Positions 1-8,203 are shown, counted from the stretch's first letter. The stretch is 20,256 bases of DNA from an uncultured Lachnospiraceae bacterium (GCA_910589635.1 CAJUTD010000054.1:1-20256); one strand, 5' to 3'. Notes: generated from the letters alone by a model not told the origin. Made by a program: numbers and translations.

Positions 1-1496
1 TCTGTTCCGCTGGTTTTAGCCGTTGCATTCCCCGATATCCATGCGCCCTGTTTTACGGCCTGTATATTCTTGTAGCTGTCATCCCAATACATGGTATTGT
101 TGTACACCTGATGCCCGATACTTCCTGATTCGCCAACCCAGAGGATGCGGGAACCGTCATATCCGCCGTCATTGACGCTGACATTGTAGCGGACAACAGA
201 GTTAATGGAATAGTAGGGTCCCGGACAAGCCATCCAAAAACCGCCCTTATTGTTGTGGCTATAATTATATTGGAATAAAATATTCTGATTACCGTAATCG
301 GAATCGAAGGCCATACCGTCCTGCGTGCTCTCTGTGTAAGCCGCCTCATTGTTCTGGAATGTTACATTGTTGCAGTCCCATGCCCAGATTGCCGCATGCG
401 CTGGATTTCTGGAATAATACCAATCTTCACTGGCAGCCTTTACTACCAGATTATTTTCTGCCAGACCGCCGTCTGCATTGATTAGAACAATACCGTCCCC
501 GGCAACTTCATGCACATAATTATTCTTTATATGGACATTCGGCCATCCGACCCACGGTTTGCTTCCTGCCTGCTGGCTGCCTGCGCCGCCAACCAAAGTA
601 CGCGCTGCCCAGCAGCTCTCCATATAAATGGCTTCATGGCATACCTTATTCACTTCATTTCCCTGAATCTCTAAATCCTTGAAATATGACTCCTTCTCAC
701 CGCCGGTCACGAGAACCATGATTCCGCCGGAACCCTTCTTATGCCCTTCTGTACCGTTCGTCGACATATAGCCGTTGACGTCATGGACATAGTTATTGCG
801 GATGGTAACGCCTGCAAGCTCTCCTGCATCATGGTTCTCCACCAGGATTCCGGTCAGCATATACTTGCTCTGGTCGAAAAGAATCTTCCGTCCCGGACTG
901 TTACTGTTGGAGTTCGTCTTGCCCAGTTTCCCTTCCAAGTCTGCCTTATCGATTTCCCAGTTTGTCACTTCCAGATTTTCAATTGTGATAAACTGAGAAT
1001 TCTGGATATGCACTGCCGCAACGTCTTCTTTCTTTAAATTGCTGCGGTTCTGGCTGTCTAGCCATTTACTTCCGTTGCCATTGATGACGGGATTTTTACC
1101 GTCGCCGTATTTGCCAACGATAACCGGGTTTGCCTTCGTACCCCTGGCATTTTTCACCATCAATTTCTCATTGTTCCAGGTACACCCGGCTTTCAAAAGC
1201 ACTTTACCGCCTGCGCCGAGCTGTAAGGAAGAAGCCTTGTACAGAGATTTCCAGGCCTTGCCTTCCGACTTGCCGTCATTGCTGTCATTTCCGTTTACCG
1301 CATCAATATAATATGTACCGTTGTCCCCCGTTACGGTGTCGTCATCCGATACGAGCGAAATGCCCTCGTCTGACAACGTCTTGGCATTGTCTTTCGCCGC
1401 ATCCGCTGTCAGCGGGCTTGCCATGCCAAAACTGGTCACGACAAGCGCTGCTGCCAGAAACAGGGAGATACCGGATTTCCATGTTTTCTTTCCCAT
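1..1496 (-). CDS. secreted right-handed beta-helix protein, probable polysaccharide-active enzyme (C-terminus outside window)
   Basis: The frame is open from an ATG at 1496 to the window edge, giving 498 codons without a stop. An N-terminal signal peptide is clear: Lys residues at 3-4, a hydrophobic core at about 10-27 and an ADA cleavage-type site near residue 33. After it comes YYIDAVNGNDSNDG, an opening common in secreted beta-helix lyases and glycosidases, then many short Asn- and Gly-rich rungs such as VTIRNNYVHDV, VHIKNNYVHEV and ILFQYNYSHNNKGGF. The last resembles the QYNYSHDN-GGF rung of several beta-helix glycosidase groups. A GGAGGC ribosome binding site precedes the ATG, and the start lies 16 nt after the stop of the GH30/GH43 gene, so both are probably in one transcript. 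A role in arabinogalactan or pectic side-chain breakdown is inferred from this neighbour. I cannot assign a CAZy family; a lyase or a non-catalytic binding protein is possible. Confidence 0.8.
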   Translation of the reverse strand, partial: MGKKTWKSGISLFLAAALVVTSFGMASPLTADAAKDNAKTLSDEGISLVSDDDTVTGDNGTYYIDAVNGNDSNDGKSEGKAWKSLYKASSLQLGAGGKVLLKAGCTWNNEKLMVKNARGTKANPVIVGKYGDGKNPVINGNGSKWLDSQNRSNLKKEDVAAVHIQNSQFITIENLEVTNWEIDKADLEGKLGKTNSNSNSPGRKILFDQSKYMLTGILVENHDAGELAGVTIRNNYVHDVNGYMSTNGTEGHKKGSGGIMVLVTGGEKESYFKDLEIQGNEVNKVCHEAIYMESCWAARTLVGGAGSQQAGSKPWVGWPNVHIKNNYVHEVAGDGIVLINADGGLAENNLVVKAASEDWYYSRNPAHAAIWAWDCNNVTFQNNEAAYTESTQDGMAFDSDYGNQNILFQYNYSHNNKGGFWMACPGPYYSINSVVRYNVSVNDGGYDGSRILWVGESGSIGHQVYNNTMYWDDSYKNIQAVKQGAWISGNATAKTSGT

Positions 1497-1512
1497 ATCT
1501 GCCTCCATTAAT

Positions 1513-4500
1513 TTATTTTACCTTCTTGCTCACCACTACCTTGCTCCATGCACCGGTAAGTTTCGTTGTCTTGCCGTTTACTTTTACATTCTTGTATGCA
1601 CGGATGCGTACATAATATTTCTTACCCTTTTTCAACTTCTTAAACGTAGTGGATGTGGTCTTCGCCTTCTTAATCGTCGCTTTCTTGACACCGGATTTAA
1701 AGTTCTTCTTCAAGCAGCACTGTACCTCATATCCGGTTGCTTTCGCGTCCTTGGTCCAGGTCACTTTGAGGCTCTTCTTGCCCGGTTTCAGCGTCTTTAA
1801 TTTGGCTTTCTTCGGATTAACTTTAATTGTCACTTTCGTCGTTGCCTGTTTATACGTTGTAGTCTCTGAAGCCGTTACCGTGATAGTGCAGACGCCAATT
1901 CCCTTAACGGTTATCTTGCCAGTCTTTGCATTATAATCCGCAACAGCCTTGTTTGAACTCTTGTAAGACAATTTGCCATTACCTGTCTTAACCTTTGCAC
2001 CCAGGCTAAACGCCTTATCGCCATAGGCTTTCGTGAAGCTGCTCTTAACTGTGATAACCTGATTCTTCTTCCCCGTTACCGGTGGTTTCGGAGGCTGCGG
2101 CGTAGTCTTTTTCGGCGTCAGCAATTCTATCGTTTCCTGCAAATCTTTCAATGCCGCTTCTGCCTCTGCCTCTGTCAAATCCTCTTTTGCCAGAAGTCCA
2201 TTTGCACGTTCCAGAACCTGCTGGTAATACTCCCACATAGCGTCTTTCTCATAATTACCTGCGTTTGATTCCGAAATGGCAATCTTCTCAATGGAGGACT
2301 TCAAATACTCTTTAGGCGTCTGCAATGCACCCATAGCGTCCTTAAGTTCTGCCGCGGCTGCCGCAATTTCCTCCGCTGTGGAGAGCACGTATTTCTGTAC
2401 TTCCTTAGCTTTCTCTAATGCTGCCTGGAATTTATTCCAACTTGTGTCGGTATAATTGCCCTTTTCTTTATTTTCAGCAGTGCCGATAAGTTCTGTTAAA
2501 TCTTTCGTATCTGTACTGCCAAATTCGCCTGTTTTCTCATCTTGAATCATGGCAATCCAGCTGAGGATTGGAGCCTGCCCGTTGCCAGTGATACTCACGG
2601 TAACTTTGGCATTCTCTGTTAAAGTAAATGATACGTTCTTCTGGAGGCTCTTGCTGCCTGCCACGGAAAACTCATCTGAAGAAACGACGTTTTTGCCGTT
2701 CGAGGTAACAACAATCTTCGTTTTTCTGTCGCCGCTCCACCATTCATGGTAACCGGTAGACACTGTATAAGTTCCTGCCTCCAAGACAAACGCATAATCA
2801 ATCGTATTGCCATTCGTTGCAAAGTAGCCCTGCGACCACATGTCCTTACCGTCGCTTTTCACGCCGAAATCATACGTCGTGTCATCGCCGGCGATACCTT
2901 CTTCACCTCTATTTCCAGTATATCCGGCAAGGTTCTCCACCTCATACGCACGGTCTGCCTCCTCATTGCGCAGCTTATCACCTAATTCTGCACTCAGTAA
3001 ATCATGGTACGCGGAATCCTCCGCTGCACAGTCAAAGAAGTATATCAGTTTCTCATTTATGAGCGTTGCTTTATGGGTAATTGCGCGCTCATATTCTTTA
3101 CCGCCCTTTGTGTATGTCATAGTTCCCGGCACTTCCACTTCACCCAGACTCTTTTCCGCCGGCATATTTTCTTCATCCCAGACGACGGAAGCCTCTATCT
3201 GCGTATTCCCGGAAGCAAACTTAATATTTATCTTATTCGGTAACCCTGCCTTCAATTCTGCCACGGATTTGGCAGTCTTCGGAAGCTGCGTCACTATCTC
3301 ATACGGCTCTATGCCGTCAAAAACGCTCATGTTCCAATCGCTGTAACGTCTCAGCGCAATCGTATCGTCACCGGTAAACTCAATCGGCAGCCATACATAC
3401 CTGGAGTTGCGCAGGGAACCGCCTGCCCCAGGCCCAACGGAAATCTCGGGATTATACCAGCGGTCTCCCATATAGATATACCTGCCTTTTTCAGCGTCTA
3501 CCGGAATCACACAGGTACTCTGCGTAAAGAATGTGGTATTGGCATCCTCTCCAATACAGGGGTCGCCCATCACGGTCCAGGGACCTAACGGATCATCTGC
3601 TACCGCATACTGTGCCGCGTTCGGTGACCAGCCGGTGCAGCCGGAGGTAATCAAGTAATACTTATCCTTGTACTTGAACATGGCCGGAGCTTCCCTGGAA
3701 CTTCCAATAAAGTTGACGGAGAAATCCACGCCCTGGATAGCGCCCTGCTCATTCGTCTTGGCGATATTCGTATAGGAATCGTTCATTTTCGCGATATACA
3801 TATTGGCATTTCCGTCTGAGGAATAGATGACATACCCTGTGCCGTCATCATCCTTAAACACATTCATATCGCGCACGTTTCCGTGCCCATCTGCAAAGCC
3901 CTGTTTGAGCCCATCAACATAATTCAGGAGATAGGAACCCTGCATCTTAAACGGCCCGAACGGACTGCTTGACACTGCCACGCCTGCCTTTGCCTTGGCA
4001 TAGTTGCCGCCTGTGCTGTCGGGGGTCTGCCCATCTGCATGGAACCAGATCACATACTGTTTTGTCTTGTCATTGTAAATCATTTTCGGACGCTCTATGA
4101 CGCATCCAGAATTGGTAGCGCCTCCATCCGTCCAGATATCGGCGTAAACTACTTTTTTCTGTTCCTCATTCAAATCTCCGTAAAGCTCTGTAAAGTATTT
4201 GTCTGTGGTAAATGTCTCCCAGTCCGGTACCGTCCTGAGCACACATCCCATATCTTTCCAGTTAAATAAATCCTTGGAAATATAAACATGGACACCCGGA
4301 CATGGACGGTAATCATTTGTCTTATCTTCACCAATCCAGTACCAGAATTCATGCTCATCTGCATCTATCTGCCCATTGCCATTGTAATCGTACTCGTACT
4401 TAATCTTCTGTACCTGCCCGCCGTGCGCCTGGATGAGCTCGCCATTATCATCATAAATTGCAGCGCCGTCCACGCCGGAGAAGGTTGTATAATTAAAGAT

Positions 4501-7500
4501 TTCTTTTAATTTAAGATACGCGTCAAACAATGCATACTGTGCATCTTCCCTCTGCTGCGCGTCCTGGGAAGCGTTCAATGACTTCGCCGCCGTAAGCGCC
4601 TTATCGTATGCATCTTTAGATTCTTTTGCATAGGAATGGCCTTTGGTCTTTCCTTCGCAATAAGTAATCCATTCCTCTAATGTTTCCGGCATTTCCGGCA
4701 CACTCATATTCTCCGGTTTTTTATAAAGCCTGAGTTCTGAGATATTGCAGTTGCCTGTGGAACCCACCGCATATTTATAATAGCGGTATGCCTTTCCCAT
4801 AACTGACGCAGAAGCAAACTCATTGAGATAAGCACAATTAATCTTATCGGCTTCCGGCGTCTTCGTAATTGTGTGTAACAGCTCCCAACTGTTTCCGTCA
4901 TTAGAGCCGTAAAGGGAAGCTCCCACGCATCTGCCCAGATACTGTTTATCCTCTCCATCATACCGCGGTGCATAGCCATAAGCCGCAATCGCCTTGGCTT
5001 CTCCCAGATCGACCTGTACATAGCCATTTGCCACCCCGTCAAAGAACGTGCGGTAATCGCCGTCTATTACTTTATCAACAGTATTTACTGTTCCATTGTT
5101 CCACGGCGCACTTCCGCTTACCATACTGGCAGTCAGCGGAATATTGAGGCTTTCAAGATCCAAACCGCTTACATCCAAAGCGCCCATAACTTCCGTCTGC
5201 ATTTTCTTTAAGTCCTCTGCTCTCTTGGTGCGCTCGTCATCTTTCTCCTTGTCAAATTCCACGCCGTCCACAATAAATGTGGTGATAGAATTGGCTTTTA
5301 CTGTAGCTGTAAACGTTCTGTCCGCCGTGTTTGCAAGGGCATTTACAGACGATGATACGTCCGCCCAGTTCTCGCCGCCCTCTGATGCGCCGCTGGTACG
5401 GGTCGCCGTAATCTTATTGCCCATGTTCTCAAATCTGCTGAGATCAAATTTCCATGTCTTATCTGTTCCCGCCGTATTGACAGCCACGATAACTGCTTTC
5501 TTGCCTGTTGGGTCGTAAGCCACTAATGTATTTGCATCATCGCTGGTGCCCATAATCGTATATCCCGGACGGATATACTTTGAAAACTGTCCATATGCGT
5601 AATATTTTCTTGTCAATATAAGCTCTTTATTGTTGTGGTCGCCGATAGCGATTCCCCACCAGCCTTTATTCTCCGGGTCAAACATTATTTCGCCGCTGTC
5701 ATTTACCATAGTTTTTAATTCTTCTATGGAATCCGCGTCAAATTCATTGTTAGCGTCCACATTGAGATCGACGGCGTTCCACATAATCCAGGCGGAACAT
5801 TTAAGGCCATTGACGTCCGTGATAATCCTCTGGGCAAAACCCAATCCGGCAGCCATCTCCCCAGCGTCTGTCCCAGCCCTGGTCGCACCGTCAATCTCAG
5901 ACATCCACAGATTCTTCTTTTCCTTCTGTGCCAATGCAGACAATTCTGCGCGCTTAGATCCGCCATATGTATGGGTGTCAATTCTCGTTATCGCTTTTTT
6001 CGCTTCGGTTGTTAGTTTGTTATAAGAATCAATTGCTGTGTCAATGCTGGTCTCATCCGTACCGGAAAGGATAATATTTGTCAGCACATTTTTCACATTC
6101 TCATTGGTTGCCACTGCCGCTTTCTTTGCCAGTTCTTTCTTGAACGTGACAATCATCGTCGATTCCGACTCGCCCTGGTCAAAATGGCATCCTTCCTGCT
6201 TGGCGCTATTTGCACCCCAGTAGTTTGTATAAGGCTCGTTCATCGGCGTTGCGCTCGTGAAATTCACGATACCCGCCTCAGCATAATGCTCAATCACATC
6301 GGCCATATACGCCGCAAAGGCATTGTAGGAGTCCTTGCGCAAATTATCTTTGCTGGAATCTGCAGCGCCTGAGGTACAACCGCTGTTCGTCATAAAATAC
6401 GGCGGGGAGTTGGAAAATGCCTCTGCAATGAACTCGTCTCCGCTTGCAGCCTTTGCCGCAGTCAGGATATTCCTCTGGTTGGCGTCTTTGTCCCAATCAT
6501 AGTTCCATGCATAGCCGCATTCTTCATCCACCCTTGCATAGTTTGCCTGCCACCAGGAAATTGGTTTCTCTGCGGTAACCTCAATCTTCGTCACGTCTTT
6601 CCAATAACCCGGCATATCCGAGTCGGAACGTTTGATGTGCGACGGATGCAGGAATGGATCTGCCTCCGGCAGCACGCCTTCCTCGTCAGACTTTACCACC
6701 AGCATCTTCACAAAATCCAATGTCCACTCTTTCTTTCCTGCCACTTCAATCGTATTTGCTCCTGCTTTCAGGGCAACATTGCGGATTGTTCCCAGGAAAA
6801 GCCCTTTACTGCTTGCCGCCGCAATTTTATTCTGGGCAAGATCATCTACCGAAACAACATATTCCGTCTCGCCGTTGACCTTGATTGCAATGTCTCTTTC
6901 CAGTTTCTCATTATGGTAAGCAAGAAGCTTGACCGTATAATCTGTAGCTGCATCTACATTCACCGTATAATGCAGATTATCGCCGTCTCCTACTGCTCCG
7001 TCTAACTGTTTGACCCAGCCCACATAATCCAAATTGCCTACAGGCTGCCCCTTCGTAATGCCAAAATCAGCGTCGGAAAACGCATATGTCGCTGTAGCAA
7101 ACCTAGTCTCGCTCTTAACTTCCATTTTATTTCCGGCATAACTCAAGACGCCGTCCTGTTTCTGCACGCCAAAAATCTGTGCCTTGGGATTAACCGGTAC
7201 TTCCGGCGTCTCGCCTGTATAGTCGCCTCCGCCTACATTGTAACGGCCGATGTTCAAGTCCAGCCCGCTGTCTCCGAAAAAGGCGGTAGCAGCCTTATTC
7301 GTCATTCCCGTATCGTAGCCCAGACGGTTTGCCCACCAACAAAGCGAGGTACCCCAGCCTTCAAATTCTCCCAATCCATCGCCATTCGTGTCATTGAACG
7401 GCGAGGCTTTGTCAGGGAGCACTTTTACTGTCGCATCTGCCGCCGTTTCCCCTGCTGCATACACCTGGCTGTTTCCACCCACAGGCAATGCCGTCAGGAC

Positions 7501-7548
7501 GAGGGCTGCTGTCAGGACAGCACTGATACCTTTTTTCAATCCTCTCAT
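1513..7548 (-). CDS. secreted multidomain GH30 + GH43 enzyme, predicted type II arabinogalactan galactanase
   Basis: This 2011-residue protein has a signal peptide (about 1-31, VYAAG cleavage region). Domains in order: GH30 (about 40-765) with GWGTSLCWWANRLG at 65-78, acid/base candidate E438 in MNEPYTNYW and nucleophile candidate E551 in WMSEIDG; a beta-sandwich insert inside it (about 165-290); an F5/8 type C (CBM32-like) module (about 801-945); a short helical linker; GH43 (about 1020-1410) with IERPKMIYN at 1151-1159, SREAPAMFK at 1284-1292 and TSGCTGWSPN at 1301-1310; an Ig-like segment (about 1425-1500); a second CBM6/35-like module (about 1530-1670); two FIVAR-like helical repeats (about 1680-1810); a Pro-rich linker; an Ig-like domain (about 1828-1910); and a Lys-rich FN3 domain to the end. 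The GH30 motifs fit endo-beta-1,6-galactanases (GH30_5-like) and the GH43 motifs fit exo-beta-1,3-galactanases (GH43_24-like), both acting on type II arabinogalactan. No LPXTG anchor is seen. AAGGAG lies 8 nt before the ATG. Confidence 0.88.
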   Translation of the reverse strand: MRGLKKGISAVLTAALVLTALPVGGNSQVYAAGETAADATVKVLPDKASPFNDTNGDGLGEFEGWGTSLCWWANRLGYDTGMTNKAATAFFGDSGLDLNIGRYNVGGGDYTGETPEVPVNPKAQIFGVQKQDGVLSYAGNKMEVKSETRFATATYAFSDADFGITKGQPVGNLDYVGWVKQLDGAVGDGDNLHYTVNVDAATDYTVKLLAYHNEKLERDIAIKVNGETEYVVSVDDLAQNKIAAASSKGLFLGTIRNVALKAGANTIEVAGKKEWTLDFVKMLVVKSDEEGVLPEADPFLHPSHIKRSDSDMPGYWKDVTKIEVTAEKPISWWQANYARVDEECGYAWNYDWDKDANQRNILTAAKAASGDEFIAEAFSNSPPYFMTNSGCTSGAADSSKDNLRKDSYNAFAAYMADVIEHYAEAGIVNFTSATPMNEPYTNYWGANSAKQEGCHFDQGESESTMIVTFKKELAKKAAVATNENVKNVLTNIILSGTDETSIDTAIDSYNKLTTEAKKAITRIDTHTYGGSKRAELSALAQKEKKNLWMSEIDGATRAGTDAGEMAAGLGFAQRIITDVNGLKCSAWIMWNAVDLNVDANNEFDADSIEELKTMVNDSGEIMFDPENKGWWGIAIGDHNNKELILTRKYYAYGQFSKYIRPGYTIMGTSDDANTLVAYDPTGKKAVIVAVNTAGTDKTWKFDLSRFENMGNKITATRTSGASEGGENWADVSSSVNALANTADRTFTATVKANSITTFIVDGVEFDKEKDDERTKRAEDLKKMQTEVMGALDVSGLDLESLNIPLTASMVSGSAPWNNGTVNTVDKVIDGDYRTFFDGVANGYVQVDLGEAKAIAAYGYAPRYDGEDKQYLGRCVGASLYGSNDGNSWELLHTITKTPEADKINCAYLNEFASASVMGKAYRYYKYAVGSTGNCNISELRLYKKPENMSVPEMPETLEEWITYCEGKTKGHSYAKESKDAYDKALTAAKSLNASQDAQQREDAQYALFDAYLKLKEIFNYTTFSGVDGAAIYDDNGELIQAHGGQVQKIKYEYDYNGNGQIDADEHEFWYWIGEDKTNDYRPCPGVHVYISKDLFNWKDMGCVLRTVPDWETFTTDKYFTELYGDLNEEQKKVVYADIWTDGGATNSGCVIERPKMIYNDKTKQYVIWFHADGQTPDSTGGNYAKAKAGVAVSSSPFGPFKMQGSYLLNYVDGLKQGFADGHGNVRDMNVFKDDDGTGYVIYSSDGNANMYIAKMNDSYTNIAKTNEQGAIQGVDFSVNFIGSSREAPAMFKYKDKYYLITSGCTGWSPNAAQYAVADDPLGPWTVMGDPCIGEDANTTFFTQSTCVIPVDAEKGRYIYMGDRWYNPEISVGPGAGGSLRNSRYVWLPIEFTGDDTIALRRYSDWNMSVFDGIEPYEIVTQLPKTAKSVAELKAGLPNKINIKFASGNTQIEASVVWDEENMPAEKSLGEVEVPGTMTYTKGGKEYERAITHKATLINEKLIYFFDCAAEDSAYHDLLSAELGDKLRNEEADRAYEVENLAGYTGNRGEEGIAGDDTTYDFGVKSDGKDMWSQGYFATNGNTIDYAFVLEAGTYTVSTGYHEWWSGDRKTKIVVTSNGKNVVSSDEFSVAGSKSLQKNVSFTLTENAKVTVSITGNGQAPILSWIAMIQDEKTGEFGSTDTKDLTELIGTAENKEKGNYTDTSWNKFQAALEKAKEVQKYVLSTAEEIAAAAAELKDAMGALQTPKEYLKSSIEKIAISESNAGNYEKDAMWEYYQQVLERANGLLAKEDLTEAEAEAALKDLQETIELLTPKKTTPQPPKPPVTGKKNQVITVKSSFTKAYGDKAFSLGAKVKTGNGKLSYKSSNKAVADYNAKTGKITVKGIGVCTITVTASETTTYKQATTKVTIKVNPKKAKLKTLKPGKKSLKVTWTKDAKATGYEVQCCLKKNFKSGVKKATIKKAKTTSTTFKKLKKGKKYYVRIRAYKNVKVNGKTTKLTGAWSKVVVSKKVK

Positions 7549-7724
7549 TTTCCTCTCTCCTTTATTTAATTTTAGTGCAAGGCGTTCCCTTCCCTATTTC
7601 GCTCCTCCAATATGCCGTCTTTCCAAGGCCTGATCCAGCGTTTACTCAGGTTGGAATTTGAATATCATTAAGTGACCTCGCCACCATGCTGTCGCACTAA
7701 CATAAATTACAAGGAATAGATTCT

Positions 7725-8012
7725 TTCAAAAGGGAAGCCCTCTTCCCAGAGTGATTTTTGTACATTCTGGGAATGTCGCACGAAGACATTATTTTGTTCA
7801 AAAGGTCTTGCTGCTCATGCAGCAAAGACAGAATGCACAACAATTATCTTGGGAAGCTAGCTTCCCAGAGTAATTTTTGTGCATATTGTTTCCATTGCCT
7901 TGCAATGGAAACCTTTTGAACGGATAAATACTTTATTGATCGCTTCGTGCGGCAGTCCCCTTTTGAACAGCTTAAACATACGTTTTTATTTCGTGCGGCA
8001 GTCCTTTTTAAC
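7725..8012. repeat. nested inverted-repeat (cloverleaf-like) element in the predicted leader of the GH30/GH43 gene
   Basis: GTTCAAAAGG at 7796-7805 is the exact inverse of CCTTTTGAAC at 7912-7921. Between them lie three hairpins: TTGCTGC/GCAGCAA (7808-7825), a pair of directly adjacent 26-bp arms matching at 22 positions and centred on GGGAAGCTAGCTTCCC (7833-7884), and perfect 11-bp arms GTTTCCATTGC/GCAATGGAAAC with a 3-nt loop (7888-7912). Further out, GTCGCACGAAG (7775-7785) faces CTTCGTGCGGC (7943-7953, 10 of 11 complementary) and TTCAAAAGG (7725-7733) faces CCTTTTGAA (7959-7967). Two more hairpins lie at 7732-7747 and 7762-7776. The 15-bp block TTCGTGCGGCAGTCC occurs at 7944-7958 and again at 7990-8004. 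Confidence 0.85.
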
Positions 8013-8067
8013 ACTCCTGTCGGCTTGGAAAAGCTCAAATTGTCCCACCATGCAACTATTAATATAT

Positions 8068-8096
8068 ATTGTAAATTTTTTTAGTAAATTTTTCAA
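8068..8096 (-). promoter_or_regulatory. candidate sigma-A promoter for the GH30/GH43 transcript
   Basis: On the minus strand TTGAAA (8096-8091) is followed after exactly 17 nt by TACAAT (8073-8068). Transcription would begin near 8060, giving a 5' leader of about 510 nt that contains the nested inverted repeats. The region is AT-rich, so a chance match is possible. Confidence 0.55.
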
Positions 8097-8118
8097 GCAT
8101 TTTACTAAATTTATTAGT
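8081..8118. promoter_or_regulatory. candidate operator: inverted repeat TTAGTAAA / TTTACTAA around the -35 box
   Basis: TTAGTAAA (8081-8088) and its exact inverse TTTACTAA (8101-8108) flank the predicted -35 hexamer at 8091-8096. A further TTAGT half-site at 8114-8118 pairs with ACTAA at 8104-8108. This is a plausible binding site for a regulator of the arabinogalactan genes, but no regulator gene lies next to it and the AT-rich setting weakens the case. Confidence 0.35.
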
Positions 8119-8147
8119 CATAAACACGTTTTTCAGTAAAAACACAC

Positions 8148-8187
8148 AAAAAACCAGGGGCGGAATTTTGCAATCTGCCACCCCTGG
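8148..8187 (-). terminator. Rho-independent terminator of dapL
   Basis: Read on the minus strand, CCAGGGGTGG (8187-8178) pairs with CCGCCCCTGG (8163-8154) with one U-G pair and a 14-nt loop, followed by six U residues (8153-8148). It lies 17 nt after the dapL stop codon. Confidence 0.92.
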
Positions 8188-8203
8188 CTCTTGTTCACGT
8201 CTT

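Larger units (their letters stand above)
7549..8203. other. 655-bp gap between dapL and the GH30/GH43 gene: terminator, promoter, operator candidate and nested palindromes
   Basis: No convincing gene is present. In the direction of transcription (minus strand) it holds the dapL terminator (8148-8187), an AT-rich promoter with flanking inverted repeats (8068-8118), a nest of inverted repeats (7725-8012) and a final 150 bases before the ribosome binding site at about 7553-7560. The open frame at 7844-8038 reads straight through the inverted repeats and is best seen as a by-product of them. Confidence 0.7.

Noticed and set aside
1039..1936. Overlapping plus-strand open frames (up to 161 codons)
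   Set aside because: They lie antisense to two secreted-protein genes with clear domains, and have no ribosome binding site or recognisable motifs.
7844..8038. Small minus-strand gene of 64 codons
   Set aside because: It is read straight through the inverted repeats, has no family signature and no good ribosome binding site, and half of it is repeat sequence.
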